This document shows, one piece after another, positions 41,978-50,546 of a stretch of DNA of 64,000 nucleotides (its first letter is position 1; each line of letters opens with the position of its first letter). A program made the translations under genes and the position numbers. Where the stretch lies: contig NZ_BORW01000026.1 in the NCBI RefSeq assembly GCF_018333375.1, positions 1 to 64,000 on the forward strand, in the 5' to 3' direction. A model generated the notes under the pieces. It was given only the letters and a program-made list of their open reading frames with translations, had not been told where the DNA came from and did not search any database. This stretch comes from Paenibacillus cookii. GTDB taxonomy: Bacteria > Bacillota > Bacilli > Paenibacillales > Paenibacillaceae.

Positions 41978-42451
41978 TCATTCCTCAAAGATTTCGACGT
42001 GACCTCCGTGATTGCGCAGCGTGTTGACGACATTTGCATAATCCACATCCCGCACTTTGCAGGAAAGCACGTATTCAAGATCATCGTAACGATCCGCGTA
42101 CAAATCCATGGAATCCGGCAGCAGCACGTCTTCCGCGGTCCGGTTTTCCACCGGTGGTTCCCCGGCTGCATAGCCATCCCGATCTCGCGCGCCCTCGTTA
42201 TCATCGACCGACATCACCACCGGAGGAGTATAGGCCGCCCCGGAAACGCCGGCAGCCGATGCGGAACCGGTCGTCACGCCGTTGCCCGTCATCCCGGCCG
42301 GGGCAAACGGGAGCAGAATCCGCCTGTTACCTTCCAGCGCAGTCCCGAGCCGGCCGACCTCCAAATGCTCCGTCTCGATGCCGATCAATTTCGTTTTCGC
42401 TTGCTCGGCGTCGTCTTCCGTTTTGAAGTATGCCTGAATTTGTTTCGACAT
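41978..42451 (-). CDS. Conserved hypothetical protein, stress-protein-like
   Basis: A 157-residue protein starting MSKQIQAYFKTEDDAEQAKTKL. The N-terminal 60 residues and C-terminal 40 residues (YDDLEYVLSCKVRDVDYANVVNTLRNHGGHVEIFEE) resemble two ferredoxin-like halves, each of the kind found in YflT-type general stress proteins. The middle is Gly/Ala/Pro-rich and probably flexible. The ATG at 42451 follows GGAGG. It is monocistronic between two terminators. I do not recognise a specific family with confidence. Confidence 0.75.
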   Translation of the reverse strand: MSKQIQAYFKTEDDAEQAKTKLIGIETEHLEVGRLGTALEGNRRILLPFAPAGMTGNGVTTGSASAAGVSGAAYTPPVVMSVDDNEGARDRDGYAAGEPPVENRTAEDVLLPDSMDLYADRYDDLEYVLSCKVRDVDYANVVNTLRNHGGHVEIFEE

Positions 42452-42534
42452 GATCATTGCCTCCTTTTTCTCGAAGGATTCTGGTTTACCTTTATGCTCT
42501 GTAATTACCCCAAAGAAAACCGGTGTAACCATCA

Positions 42535-42575
42535 TTTAAAAAAGCAGGGTTCCGATATGCTGGAAGCCCTGCTTT
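42535..42575 (-). terminator. Terminator of the relA-dtd-small ORF transcript
   Basis: AAAGCAGGG-TTCC and GGAA-CCCTGCTTT arms are followed on the minus strand by TTTTTTAAAT. It lies 20 bases after the small ORF stop. Confidence 0.88.
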
Positions 42576-42595
42576 GCATGGGTACTGTTCGATTT

Positions 42596-42757
42596 TTAGC
42601 GCTGGCGGTAAGGCAGCGATCCTTTTCCCTTGTCGTATCCATGCCATAAAGGAAAAGGAATTTTCCCTGCCTGCTCCAGCTTGACCGCTTCCTTCACGGA
42701 TTCAAGCGGGATGAGCGGCAGCTGCTTTAGGGCAGATCCTTGGAAAGATTGGCGCAT
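42596..42757 (-). CDS. Small ORF (53 residues) downstream of dtd
   Basis: An ATG at 42757 with AAGGAG about nine bases upstream opens a 53-codon frame (MRQSFQGSALKQLPLIPLES...RQR) that ends just before the terminator. The middle part VKEAVKLEQAGKIPFPLWHGYDKG has a helix and then an aromatic/proline segment, unlike random translation. It fills most of an otherwise empty 370-base gap and is co-oriented with dtd. I do not know its function; it could be a conserved paenibacillar small protein. Confidence 0.6.
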   Translation of the reverse strand: MRQSFQGSALKQLPLIPLESVKEAVKLEQAGKIPFPLWHGYDKGKGSLPYRQR

Positions 42758-42824
42758 AAATAGGACGGCTCCTTCGGATAATGGCTGATGTTCTATATTT
42801 CAGCTTTCCCTTGGGGACGCCGGT

Positions 42825-43274
42825 TTATGCCGTCGTTTTGCTGTCGATGATCAACGTGACGGGACCCCAGTTCGTAAACGCGACATCCATCATCTCGCCG
42901 AAAATGCCGGTTTCGACCTGCAGCCCTTTGGCGGACAGCTCGCGGTTGAAACATTCGTACAGCTCAAGCGCACGATCGGGTTTGGCCGCAGCCATAAAAT
43001 TCGGACGTTTGCCTTTGCGGCAATCGCCGTAGAGCGTAAACTGCGAGACCGACAAAATCCCCCCGCCCACATCGGTGACGCTGTAATTCATTTTGCCTTC
43101 CCCGTCCTCGAAAATGCGCAGGCCCGCGACCTTGTCGGCCAAATATTGCGCATCCTTTTCCGTATCTTCATGGGTAACCCCTACGAGGACCATCAAACCT
43201 TGGCCGATCCGGCCGGTAATTTCTCCGTTCACGGTAACCTGCGCTTCCTTGCAGCGCTGAACGACGACTCTCAT
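42825..43274 (-). CDS. dtd: D-aminoacyl-tRNA deacylase
   Basis: A 149-residue DTD. The N-terminus MRVVVQRCKEAQVTV, the SVSQFTLYGD motif and the C-terminal NWGPVTLIIDS (Gly-cis-Pro-type motif region) identify the family. It hydrolyses D-aminoacyl-tRNA and Gly-tRNA-Ala. It lies 34 bases after relA, as in B. subtilis, and ahead of the 53-residue ORF. Confidence 0.96.
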   Translation of the reverse strand: MRVVVQRCKEAQVTVNGEITGRIGQGLMVLVGVTHEDTEKDAQYLADKVAGLRIFEDGEGKMNYSVTDVGGGILSVSQFTLYGDCRKGKRPNFMAAAKPDRALELYECFNRELSAKGLQVETGIFGEMMDVAFTNWGPVTLIIDSKTTA

Positions 43275-43308
43275 GCTGCGATTCCCTCCGCTTGCTGAAT
43301 GATGAATG

Positions 43309-45489
43309 TTATTGAATGATCCGGTGCACGGTATAAACGTCTTTGACGCGTTTGATCCGCTCCACGACCGAATGGAGATGATCCGTGTTGCGGATCAGGA
43401 TGGTCATGTGGATCAGCGCCATCTTGTTTTTGTCCGAACGTCCGGTGACGGCGGAAATGTTCGTTTTGCTTTCGGATACCGCCTGAAGCACCTCGTTCAG
43501 CAGGCCGTTGCGGTCATGGCCCGTAATTTCGATGTCGACGCTGTAATTCGCTTCGATTTCGGTCTCCCATTCGACCTCGATCACGCGGGCTGCATCCTCG
43601 CTTTCCTCCGACGCCTGAATGTTCGGGCAATCCGAGCGGTGTACGGAAACGCCCCGTCCGCGGGTAACGTAACCGACGATATCGTCCCCCGGCACAGGGT
43701 TGCAGCAGCGCGCAAAACGGACCAGCAAATTGTCGATTCCTTTGACGCGCACGCCGTTGGTCGGGCGGGATCGTTTTTCCGAAGGGGCCTTGATTTCTTT
43801 TTTCTCCGTCGTCAGCTCCAGCAGATTGGCTTCTTCCTGCTCTTTGCGGAGGCGTTCCGTCAAGCGGGTGCAAATTTGGGCGGCCGTGATGCCCCCGAAT
43901 CCGATGCCTGACAGCATATCCTCCACGTCGTTGAAGGCAAACTTTTTGGCGACTTCCAGCAGCTTGTCGTCCGTGGTCCATTCGGCAGGATCAAGCCCGC
44001 GGTTTTTCAGCTCGCGTTCGATCATGTCGCGGCCTTTTTCCACGTTTTCTTCGCGTTTTTCCTTTTTGAACCACTGCTTGATTTTGCTTCTGGCATGGGA
44101 AGACTGGGCAATCTTCAGCCAGTCCCCGCTTGGTCCGTAGGAGTGCTTGGACGTCAGGATCTCGACGATGTCGCCGGTTTTCAAGCGATGGTCCAGCGGC
44201 ACGATCCGCCCGTTCACCTTCGCTCCGATCGTGCGGTTTCCGACCTCCGTATGGATCCGGTAAGCAAAATCCAAAGGCACGGATCCTGAAGGCAGCTCAA
44301 TAACCTCGCCCTTCGGAGTGAACACGAATACGAGGTCCGAAAAGAAATCCATCTTAAGGGATTCCACGAACTCGGAAGCATCCTTCGCTTCATGCTGAAG
44401 CTCCAAAATTTCCCGGAAGAAAGTCATTTTATTTTCAAAATTGCCTCCGGCCGGCGTCGTCCCTTCCTTATACGCCCAGTGAGCCGCGATCCCGTATTCG
44501 GCCGTCCGGTGCATATCCCACGTCCGGATCTGCACTTCCGTCGGTTCCCCGTTGGGTCCGACCACCGTCGTATGAAGCGATTGGTACATGTTGGCCTTCG
44601 GCATGGCGATGTAATCTTTGAACCGTCCGGGCATCGGCTTCCATAACGTATGAATGATGCCGAGCGTGGCATAACAATCCTTGATGTTGTCGACGATGAC
44701 CCGGATCGCGATCAGGTCGTAAATTTCGTTAAACTGCTTGTTTTTGGACGTCATTTTGTTAAAAACGCTGTATATATGCTTCGGCCGGCCGGACAGATCG
44801 CCTTCGATCCCCATTTCGTCCAGCTTTTCGCGGATTTTGGCGATGACGTTTTCGACAAACTGTTCCCGTTCGGCGCGTTTTTTATGAATCAGGTTGGCGA
44901 TCCGGTAATATTGCTGAGGGTTGAGATAGCGAAGCGACAGGTCCTCCATTTCGCTTTTGATCGCCGAAATACCGAGCCGGTCCGCGATCGGGCAAAAAAT
45001 CTCGAGCGTTTCGTACGCGATCCGCCGCTGGCTCTCCTCCGACTGGTATTTTAAAGTACGCATATTATGAAGCCGGTCCGCAAGCTTAATCACGATGACC
45101 CGGATATCCTGCGCCATGGCGATAAACATTTTGCGGTAATTTTCGTTCTGCTGCTCTTCTTTGGAACGGAACTGGATACGCTCCAGTTTGGTCAATCCGT
45201 CAACCAGCATCGCGCAGGCGTCGCCGAACTTGTCCCGGATTTCTTCCAGCGATACGGTCGTATCCTCAACGACATCATGCAGCAGCGCAGCGACGATGGA
45301 GGTCGTATCCATCATCAAGCCCACGACAATTTCTGCAACCGCAAGCGGATGCAGAATATAGGGTTCGCCGGATTTGCGCACCTGTCCGTGATGAGCTTGC
45401 TCCGCAAATTCATAGGCTTCGCGGATGCGGCTCAAATCCGGTTCTTTGATATAGGCTCCTGCCTTTTCAAGTAATCGCTCTATGCCCAT
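43309..45489 (-). CDS. relA: Bifunctional (p)ppGpp synthetase/hydrolase RelA (Rsh)
   Basis: A 726-residue long RSH protein. In order: HD hydrolase domain (HHGQVRKSGEPYILHPLAVAEIV, LLHDVVEDT), synthetase domain (DRLHNMRTL border; IRVIVDNIKDCYATLG; MPKANMYQSLHTTVVGP), TGS domain (VFTPKGEVIELPSGSVPLDFAY), a zinc-finger-like RCCNPVPGDDIVGYVTRGRG and a C-terminal ACT domain. Both catalytic centres look intact, so it can make and break the alarmone. The start is ATG at 45489 (MGIERLLEKAG). Confidence 0.97.
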   Translation of the reverse strand: MGIERLLEKAGAYIKEPDLSRIREAYEFAEQAHHGQVRKSGEPYILHPLAVAEIVVGLMMDTTSIVAALLHDVVEDTTVSLEEIRDKFGDACAMLVDGLTKLERIQFRSKEEQQNENYRKMFIAMAQDIRVIVIKLADRLHNMRTLKYQSEESQRRIAYETLEIFCPIADRLGISAIKSEMEDLSLRYLNPQQYYRIANLIHKKRAEREQFVENVIAKIREKLDEMGIEGDLSGRPKHIYSVFNKMTSKNKQFNEIYDLIAIRVIVDNIKDCYATLGIIHTLWKPMPGRFKDYIAMPKANMYQSLHTTVVGPNGEPTEVQIRTWDMHRTAEYGIAAHWAYKEGTTPAGGNFENKMTFFREILELQHEAKDASEFVESLKMDFFSDLVFVFTPKGEVIELPSGSVPLDFAYRIHTEVGNRTIGAKVNGRIVPLDHRLKTGDIVEILTSKHSYGPSGDWLKIAQSSHARSKIKQWFKKEKREENVEKGRDMIERELKNRGLDPAEWTTDDKLLEVAKKFAFNDVEDMLSGIGFGGITAAQICTRLTERLRKEQEEANLLELTTEKKEIKAPSEKRSRPTNGVRVKGIDNLLVRFARCCNPVPGDDIVGYVTRGRGVSVHRSDCPNIQASEESEDAARVIEVEWETEIEANYSVDIEITGHDRNGLLNEVLQAVSESKTNISAVTGRSDKNKMALIHMTILIRNTDHLHSVVERIKRVKDVYTVHRIIQ

Positions 45490-45710
45490 TCTAGTCGTTT
45501 CCGTTTCCCTTCTATATGAAATAGAACCCGCAAACGTTTATCCTAAGCAGGTTCCCTGGTCAAATAAGATTTCCTATAATTATGACGCTTGAAAGGCTCC
45601 GCGTCAATATTTCTTGCCAGGAACAGGGAGGTTTGGACGGAACATTCCGGTGTTTTTGGTTTTTCGTCAATTTTTATGATCGAATTTGGCCATAATCACA
45701 TAAAAAATGA

Positions 45711-45739
45711 TTGAAAAATGTCGGCATCTTAGCTAATCT
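45711..45739 (+). promoter_or_regulatory. Candidate promoter of the uracil permease gene
   Basis: TTGAAA, 17 bases, TAATCT. It leaves a leader of about 50 bases with no PyrR-type attenuator visible. The rest of the 307-base divergent gap toward relA shows nothing I can name. Confidence 0.55.
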
Positions 45740-45796
45740 AGTTCATTGAATGCAATTCGAGATACGAAAATATTTCATATTTAGGAGTGAAGAACC

Positions 45797-47101
45797 TTGC
45801 AACGCGAAATTCAAGTCCATGAAAGGCTTCCGCTTGGCCCGGGATTCCTTCTCAGCCTGCAGCACCTGTTCGCCATGTTCGGCAGCACGGTCCTCGTGCC
45901 TAACCTGTTCGGCGTCGACCCCGGCATGATTTTGCTGATGAACGGCATCGGCACCCTGCTGTACATTTTGATCTGCAGCGGAAAAATCCCCGCCTACCTC
46001 GGCTCCAGCTTCGCGTTTATTTCGCCTGTGCAAGCCGTACTGCTGAAAGATACGGACAACTATCCGCTCGCGCTCGGGGCGTTTATCGTTACCGGCATCA
46101 TCTTCATCATCGTCGGACTGATCGTGCAATACGCCGGAACGAAATGGATCGACGTCGTTTTCCCTCCCGCGGCCATGGGCGCCATCGTCGCCACGATCGG
46201 CCTTGAACTCGTGCCTACCGCTGCCGGCATGGCCGGCCTGATCCCGCAGAACGGGGCTTCGGCGGATTGGTTTAACCCCAACGCCGTGATCCTGTCCATG
46301 ACGACGCTTGGCGTCACCGTCATCGGCGCCGTGCTGTTCCGCGGGTTCCCGAAGATCATCCATATCCTGATCGGCATCGTTACCGGATACGCGGTCGCTT
46401 ACTTTATGCCGGGCATGATCAACAAAGGTGCCATCGCCAGCGCGCATCTCATTTCGATGCCGACGATTACCACTCCTAAATTCGATCTGGAAGCGATCCT
46501 TACCATCATACCGGTATCGCTGGTCGTCATCGTCGAGCATATCGGTCATTTGCTGGTCACAAGCAACATCGTCGGCAAAGACTTGTCCAAAGATCCCGGC
46601 TTGAACCGTTCGTTGCTTGCCAACGGCATTTCGACCGTCCTGTCCGGATTCGTCGGCTCCACCCCGAACACGACCTACGGCGAAAACATCGGGGTGATGG
46701 CGCTGACCAAGGTCTACTCGGTGTTCGTGATCGGCGGGGCCGCCGTCATCGCCATCGTGCTGTCCTTCTCGGGGACGTTTTCTTCGGTCATCGCGAACAT
46801 CCCCGTTCCTGTTATGGGCGGCGTGTCGCTGCTGCTCTTCGGGGTCATCGCCGCTTCGGGCCTGCGTATTTTCGTCGAGCAAAAAGTCGATTTTTCGAAA
46901 CCGACCAACATGATCCTTGCCACGCTCGTGCTGGTCGTCGGCATCAGCGGCGTGCAGCTCGATATCGGCAACGTCCATTTGAAAGGGATGGCGCTGGCAA
47001 CGATCGTGGGCATGTTGCTGAGCTTGTTCTTCAAGCTGATTGACGTGCTTGGCCTTTCCAACGAAAAAAACGACGAACTTGTTGAAAAGACTCCAGACTG
47101 A
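45797..47101 (+). CDS. uraA: Uracil permease (NCS2/UraA family)
   Basis: A 434-residue membrane protein with about 14 segments. Family signatures are LSLQHLFAMFGSTVLVPNLFG near the N-terminus, SSFAFISPVQA, and the QNxGx-type segment GSTPNTTYGENIGVMALTKVYS with the proton-coupled glutamate. It imports uracil with a proton. The start is TTG at 45797, preceded by AGGAG at a 9-10-base spacing. It is monocistronic with its own terminator. Confidence 0.93.
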   Translation: MQREIQVHERLPLGPGFLLSLQHLFAMFGSTVLVPNLFGVDPGMILLMNGIGTLLYILICSGKIPAYLGSSFAFISPVQAVLLKDTDNYPLALGAFIVTGIIFIIVGLIVQYAGTKWIDVVFPPAAMGAIVATIGLELVPTAAGMAGLIPQNGASADWFNPNAVILSMTTLGVTVIGAVLFRGFPKIIHILIGIVTGYAVAYFMPGMINKGAIASAHLISMPTITTPKFDLEAILTIIPVSLVVIVEHIGHLLVTSNIVGKDLSKDPGLNRSLLANGISTVLSGFVGSTPNTTYGENIGVMALTKVYSVFVIGGAAVIAIVLSFSGTFSSVIANIPVPVMGGVSLLLFGVIAASGLRIFVEQKVDFSKPTNMILATLVLVVGISGVQLDIGNVHLKGMALATIVGMLLSLFFKLIDVLGLSNEKNDELVEKTPD

Positions 47102-47109
47102 TTCCAAAT

Positions 47110-47160
47110 AAACAGAGCCGGACAAGCCCTTGTAAGGGGCGCTGCCGGCTCTGTTTTTTA
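47110..47160 (+). terminator. Terminator after uraA
   Basis: AACAGAGCCGG and CCGGCTCTGTT arms around a structured loop are followed by six Ts. Confidence 0.92.
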
Positions 47161-47212
47161 TGCTTTTGCCAAATTCGAATGAAACATGCCGGGGCTGGAA
47201 CCCGATGCAGTC

Positions 47213-48754
47213 TTAGCCTTCCTCATCCGGAGGATAATAACGGACGCTCAGCCCCGCTTCAAAGGTCCGGTTCCACGGCATAAAGCAGTCCGTTATTTCG
47301 ACGCGTCCCCCGCTTCCGTCAATGCGCTGCCGGAGCTCATCCGCCAGGCGCTCCCTCACCAGCCGGGCAACTTTCCCCCGCGGCCCGTCCAGCTGAAATC
47401 GGCTGAGCCCCATCGCTTCGACTTCGCCTTGATTCAGTTTCGTGCGGACGACGGTGCAGTAACACAAATCCTCCGCGTAGCGCAGACCCAAAAAATCCAG
47501 ATGCTGCGGCGTCCGGCCGAAACGAAGATACAAAAACGACTGCGCGATGACCGTTCCCAGCGTATTTCCGCTCGTGTTCCAGCCGGCATAACCCGCCAAT
47601 TCGAAGAGAAGACCTTTGTGCTTCAGCAGCTTCAGCAGTTTGCGATCCGCACCGTTTGCGTAAGCCACATCGGCTACGGCCACGGGTTTTCCTTTGCGGC
47701 GAAGCATGTAATCCCCGTATTCGGCCAGTTCGACGATGTTCCGGGATACCTCGTCACTCCAATCGGGCTCCTCTTGAACGGTTGCTTCCGCCATCGTTTC
47801 CCCGGGCGTGTTCACGAGCAGCACGAGATCCGCCTCGTCTGCCGAGGACGCCATCAAACCGCCTGCGGCCATGATTTGGCATTTCAGGCTTTCGTGGAGA
47901 ACGCGGTCCTCGTACAGCGGGGTTACCCAAGCTCCCCGGGTGGCGGCCAGCCTCGCATACACGAGCGGAACGGCGTTCATGCTTTCGTTGACCATTCTGG
48001 CCAGCAGCGTGCAGCCGACTTCGTCCGCTCCGGGGTACATGTACGTTTTCAGCTCCAAATCGAGCTCCGAGATCAGGGCCCGCACCTTCTGCTGGTCCTT
48101 TGCCGTGTACCCGTAAAGCGCCGCATCGTCCTGCGGGATGACCATAAAATCGATGACGCCTTCGGCAGCGAGCCGAAGCGCGTAGCCGATCGCCCCGATG
48201 TTGACGGATCTGCGGCGCAAATAATCCTCCAGAACGCCGGCGGGAAGACGGCTGTCGATCTTCGCCAGCTCCTCCAGTTCCCCGGGGGCAGCGAGCCCCA
48301 GCTCCGACCGGTGGCCGATGTATCCTTTCCGGAAAATATCCCGCCCCCAATCGGCGTAATAATCCGGTTCCTCGTCGGAGGACGAATATTGGGGACAGCG
48401 CATGATCAGCTGAAAGGCGAATATGTTCAGACCCGGATTGCGCTCCTTCAGCCCCCGCAGTTTTTGCAGACGTTCCCTGAGCTGCGGTTCTTCCATAGGA
48501 TGCAGCCTGGATGGGACGATGCCGCCGTACAGCAGCGCATCCAGCGCTATGACGGCGCCGTCCGCATCCGCAGTCTGTTCCTCAAGCCAGGCCCATAACC
48601 GGTCCGTGTCCCCCGGCCTTTTTTTCAGTCCCATCATCTCCATGGGCGGGCGCGCCATGCGGACGCCGGTTCCCTGCGCCAGCAGGTAAGGAAATTGGTA
48701 GTTGCAAGGCCGTTCATCCAGCGGCATATAGACGATTTTGTGCAGCTTCCCCAT
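47213..48754 (-). CDS. DUF4127 family protein
   Basis: A 513-residue cytoplasmic protein matching DUF4127 along its length: KIVYMPLDERPCNYQFPYLLA at the start, then ALDALLYGGIVPSRLH, FQLIMRCPQYSSSDEEPDYY, IPQDDAALYGYTAKDQQ and MYPGADEVGCTLLARM. Conserved acidic residues (PLDERPCN, PQDDAA, GADEVG) may form a catalytic site, but no activity is known. It follows a three-gene sugar ABC importer by 46 bases on the same strand, so it likely acts on the imported compound. A glycosidase or amidase role is possible and unproven. Confidence 0.88.
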   Translation of the reverse strand: MGKLHKIVYMPLDERPCNYQFPYLLAQGTGVRMARPPMEMMGLKKRPGDTDRLWAWLEEQTADADGAVIALDALLYGGIVPSRLHPMEEPQLRERLQKLRGLKERNPGLNIFAFQLIMRCPQYSSSDEEPDYYADWGRDIFRKGYIGHRSELGLAAPGELEELAKIDSRLPAGVLEDYLRRRSVNIGAIGYALRLAAEGVIDFMVIPQDDAALYGYTAKDQQKVRALISELDLELKTYMYPGADEVGCTLLARMVNESMNAVPLVYARLAATRGAWVTPLYEDRVLHESLKCQIMAAGGLMASSADEADLVLLVNTPGETMAEATVQEEPDWSDEVSRNIVELAEYGDYMLRRKGKPVAVADVAYANGADRKLLKLLKHKGLLFELAGYAGWNTSGNTLGTVIAQSFLYLRFGRTPQHLDFLGLRYAEDLCYCTVVRTKLNQGEVEAMGLSRFQLDGPRGKVARLVRERLADELRQRIDGSGGRVEITDCFMPWNRTFEAGLSVRYYPPDEEG

Positions 48755-48800
48755 CGGTTAACAAGCTCCCTTTTTCATATAAAAGTCCATCCCCCGCCGC

Positions 48801-49646
48801 CTAGCCTTTGATCGCTCCCGCGATGCCCTCCATATAATACCGCTGCGTAAACAGGAATACGATGATGATCGGCAGCACCGAAATCATCGTTCCCGCCGCG
48901 ATCCAGCCGAAATTATAGGAAAACTGTCCGTTCAGGAACGTCAGCGCCGCGGCAAGCGGATACTTCTGCGGATCGTCCAGCACGACGATCGGCCACAAAA
49001 AGTTGTTCCAAAACGCCATCATCTCCAGCAATGAGATCACCGCGATCGCCGGTTTGACGAGCGGCAGCACGAGCTGCCACCATATCCGGTATTCGGAGGC
49101 GCCGTCCATTTTGCCCGAATCGCGGATGTCCGTCGGAACGCTCAGAAAGGTCTGCCGCATCAGGAAAATGTTGAACACCGAAACGGCCGAAGGCAGCACC
49201 ACCCCGAGAAAAGAACCTGTAAGATGCAGCCACTGAATGGTCAAATAGTGTACGATCATGGCCGTCGAAGACGGAATGATCATCGTCGCCACCAGCAGCC
49301 CGAAAACGAAATTTCTGCCTTTGAAGCGGAAGGTCGCAAGCGGGTAAGCCGTCAATGCGGATAAAACGACATTGCTGACCACCCCGAGCGCCGCAATGAC
49401 CACCGTGTTGTAAATGTATTTCGGAAAACTCATGAACTGCCATACTTTCACGTAGTTATCGAAATCGATAAACGTCGGCAAAATGGCCGGAGGATTGGCA
49501 AACACGTTTTTGCCGGGCATCAGCGACACGCTGAGCAGCCACAGAAAAGGTCCCATCATAAATAAGGCCAGCGCCAGCAGCAGGACGTACACGACCGCAA
49601 GCCGCACGCCCGTCAACCATTTTTTCGCATAAGTCGTGGTCGCCAT
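48801..49646 (-). CDS. Sugar ABC transporter permease (MalG type)
   Basis: A 281-residue permease with six membrane segments and the inner-membrane transport signature EYRIWWQLVLPLVKPAIAVISLL (EAA loop) at about residues 185-210. The ATG at 49646 overlaps the stop of the upstream permease (TGATG), implying translational coupling. It is the second permease of a CUT1-type importer. Confidence 0.93.
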   Translation of the reverse strand: MATTTYAKKWLTGVRLAVVYVLLLALALFMMGPFLWLLSVSLMPGKNVFANPPAILPTFIDFDNYVKVWQFMSFPKYIYNTVVIAALGVVSNVVLSALTAYPLATFRFKGRNFVFGLLVATMIIPSSTAMIVHYLTIQWLHLTGSFLGVVLPSAVSVFNIFLMRQTFLSVPTDIRDSGKMDGASEYRIWWQLVLPLVKPAIAVISLLEMMAFWNNFLWPIVVLDDPQKYPLAAALTFLNGQFSYNFGWIAAGTMISVLPIIIVFLFTQRYYMEGIAGAIKG

Positions 49647-50527
49647 CAATAGGGATGTACACCCCCTCTGCGGTTAAAGCGGAAGACAAGCACGCTGAGC
49701 GCGCCGATCAGGACGCTGACGATCAGCCCCAGCGCCGACGCATACCCGAAGTTGAACTGCTCCAGGCCTTTTTGGAAAATGTAAACGCTGGAGGTTAACG
49801 TCGAGTTCCCCGGACCGCCTTTGGTCAAAATGTAGACCTCGTCGAATACTCTGATAGCCCCCATCAGCGAAATCAGCGTGCAAAACAGGATATGCGGCCG
49901 AAGCAGCGGCACGGTGATGCTCCAAATCGAACGCCAGCGGCTCGCGCCGTCCACCCGGGCGGCCTCATACAAATCGGAGGGGATGCCCTGCAGTCCCGCC
50001 AAATAAAGCATCATGTAGTATCCGAGCCCTTTCCACATCGTAATGAACATGAGGACGAACAACGCGGTGCTGCTGGTCGACAGCCAGGAAACCTGTTCAT
50101 GGATAAGCCCGATTTTCATCAGCAGGAAATTGACGACGCCGTTGCTGCTGAGCAGCCAGCTCCAGATCAGGGCGACGGCCACCATCGAAGTCACGACCGG
50201 GATGTAATAGGCCGTACGGAATATTTTGACGCCGGGTATGTTCCCGTTCACCAAAATCGCCATCAAAATCGATAAAACCTGGATCACCGGCACGACGATG
50301 ACATACAAAAGCGAATTCCACAGCGAAATCAAATAGTTATGATCCTGAAAAGCCTTCACGAAATTATCCAAGCCAACATAGTGGGTTTCGGAGATGACGG
50401 AATAATCGGTAAAGGACAGCGGAATCCCGTAAATGATCGGCCAAAATACAAACACCGCTATTAGAGCCAGCCCGGGCGCCATAAACGTCCAAGCTGAGAA
50501 GGCTTCCGAACGCACCCATCTGCGCAT
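49646..50527 (-). CDS. Sugar ABC transporter permease (MalF/UgpA type)
   Basis: A 293-residue permease with six membrane segments and the EAA motif EAARVDGASRWRSIWSITVPLL at about residues 190-212. It starts MRRWVRSEAFSAWTFMAPGLALIAVF. It sits 20 bases after the binding-protein gene and overlaps the MalG-type gene. No ATPase gene is nearby, so it probably shares a housekeeping MsmX-type ATPase encoded elsewhere. Confidence 0.93.
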   Translation of the reverse strand: MRRWVRSEAFSAWTFMAPGLALIAVFVFWPIIYGIPLSFTDYSVISETHYVGLDNFVKAFQDHNYLISLWNSLLYVIVVPVIQVLSILMAILVNGNIPGVKIFRTAYYIPVVTSMVAVALIWSWLLSSNGVVNFLLMKIGLIHEQVSWLSTSSTALFVLMFITMWKGLGYYMMLYLAGLQGIPSDLYEAARVDGASRWRSIWSITVPLLRPHILFCTLISLMGAIRVFDEVYILTKGGPGNSTLTSSVYIFQKGLEQFNFGYASALGLIVSVLIGALSVLVFRFNRRGGVHPY

Positions 50528-50546
50528 GCCGCATTCACCGTCCCGT

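Noticed and set aside
45743..47125. A 460-residue minus-strand open frame
   Set aside because: It is exactly antisense to the uracil permease gene and highly charged, without motifs.
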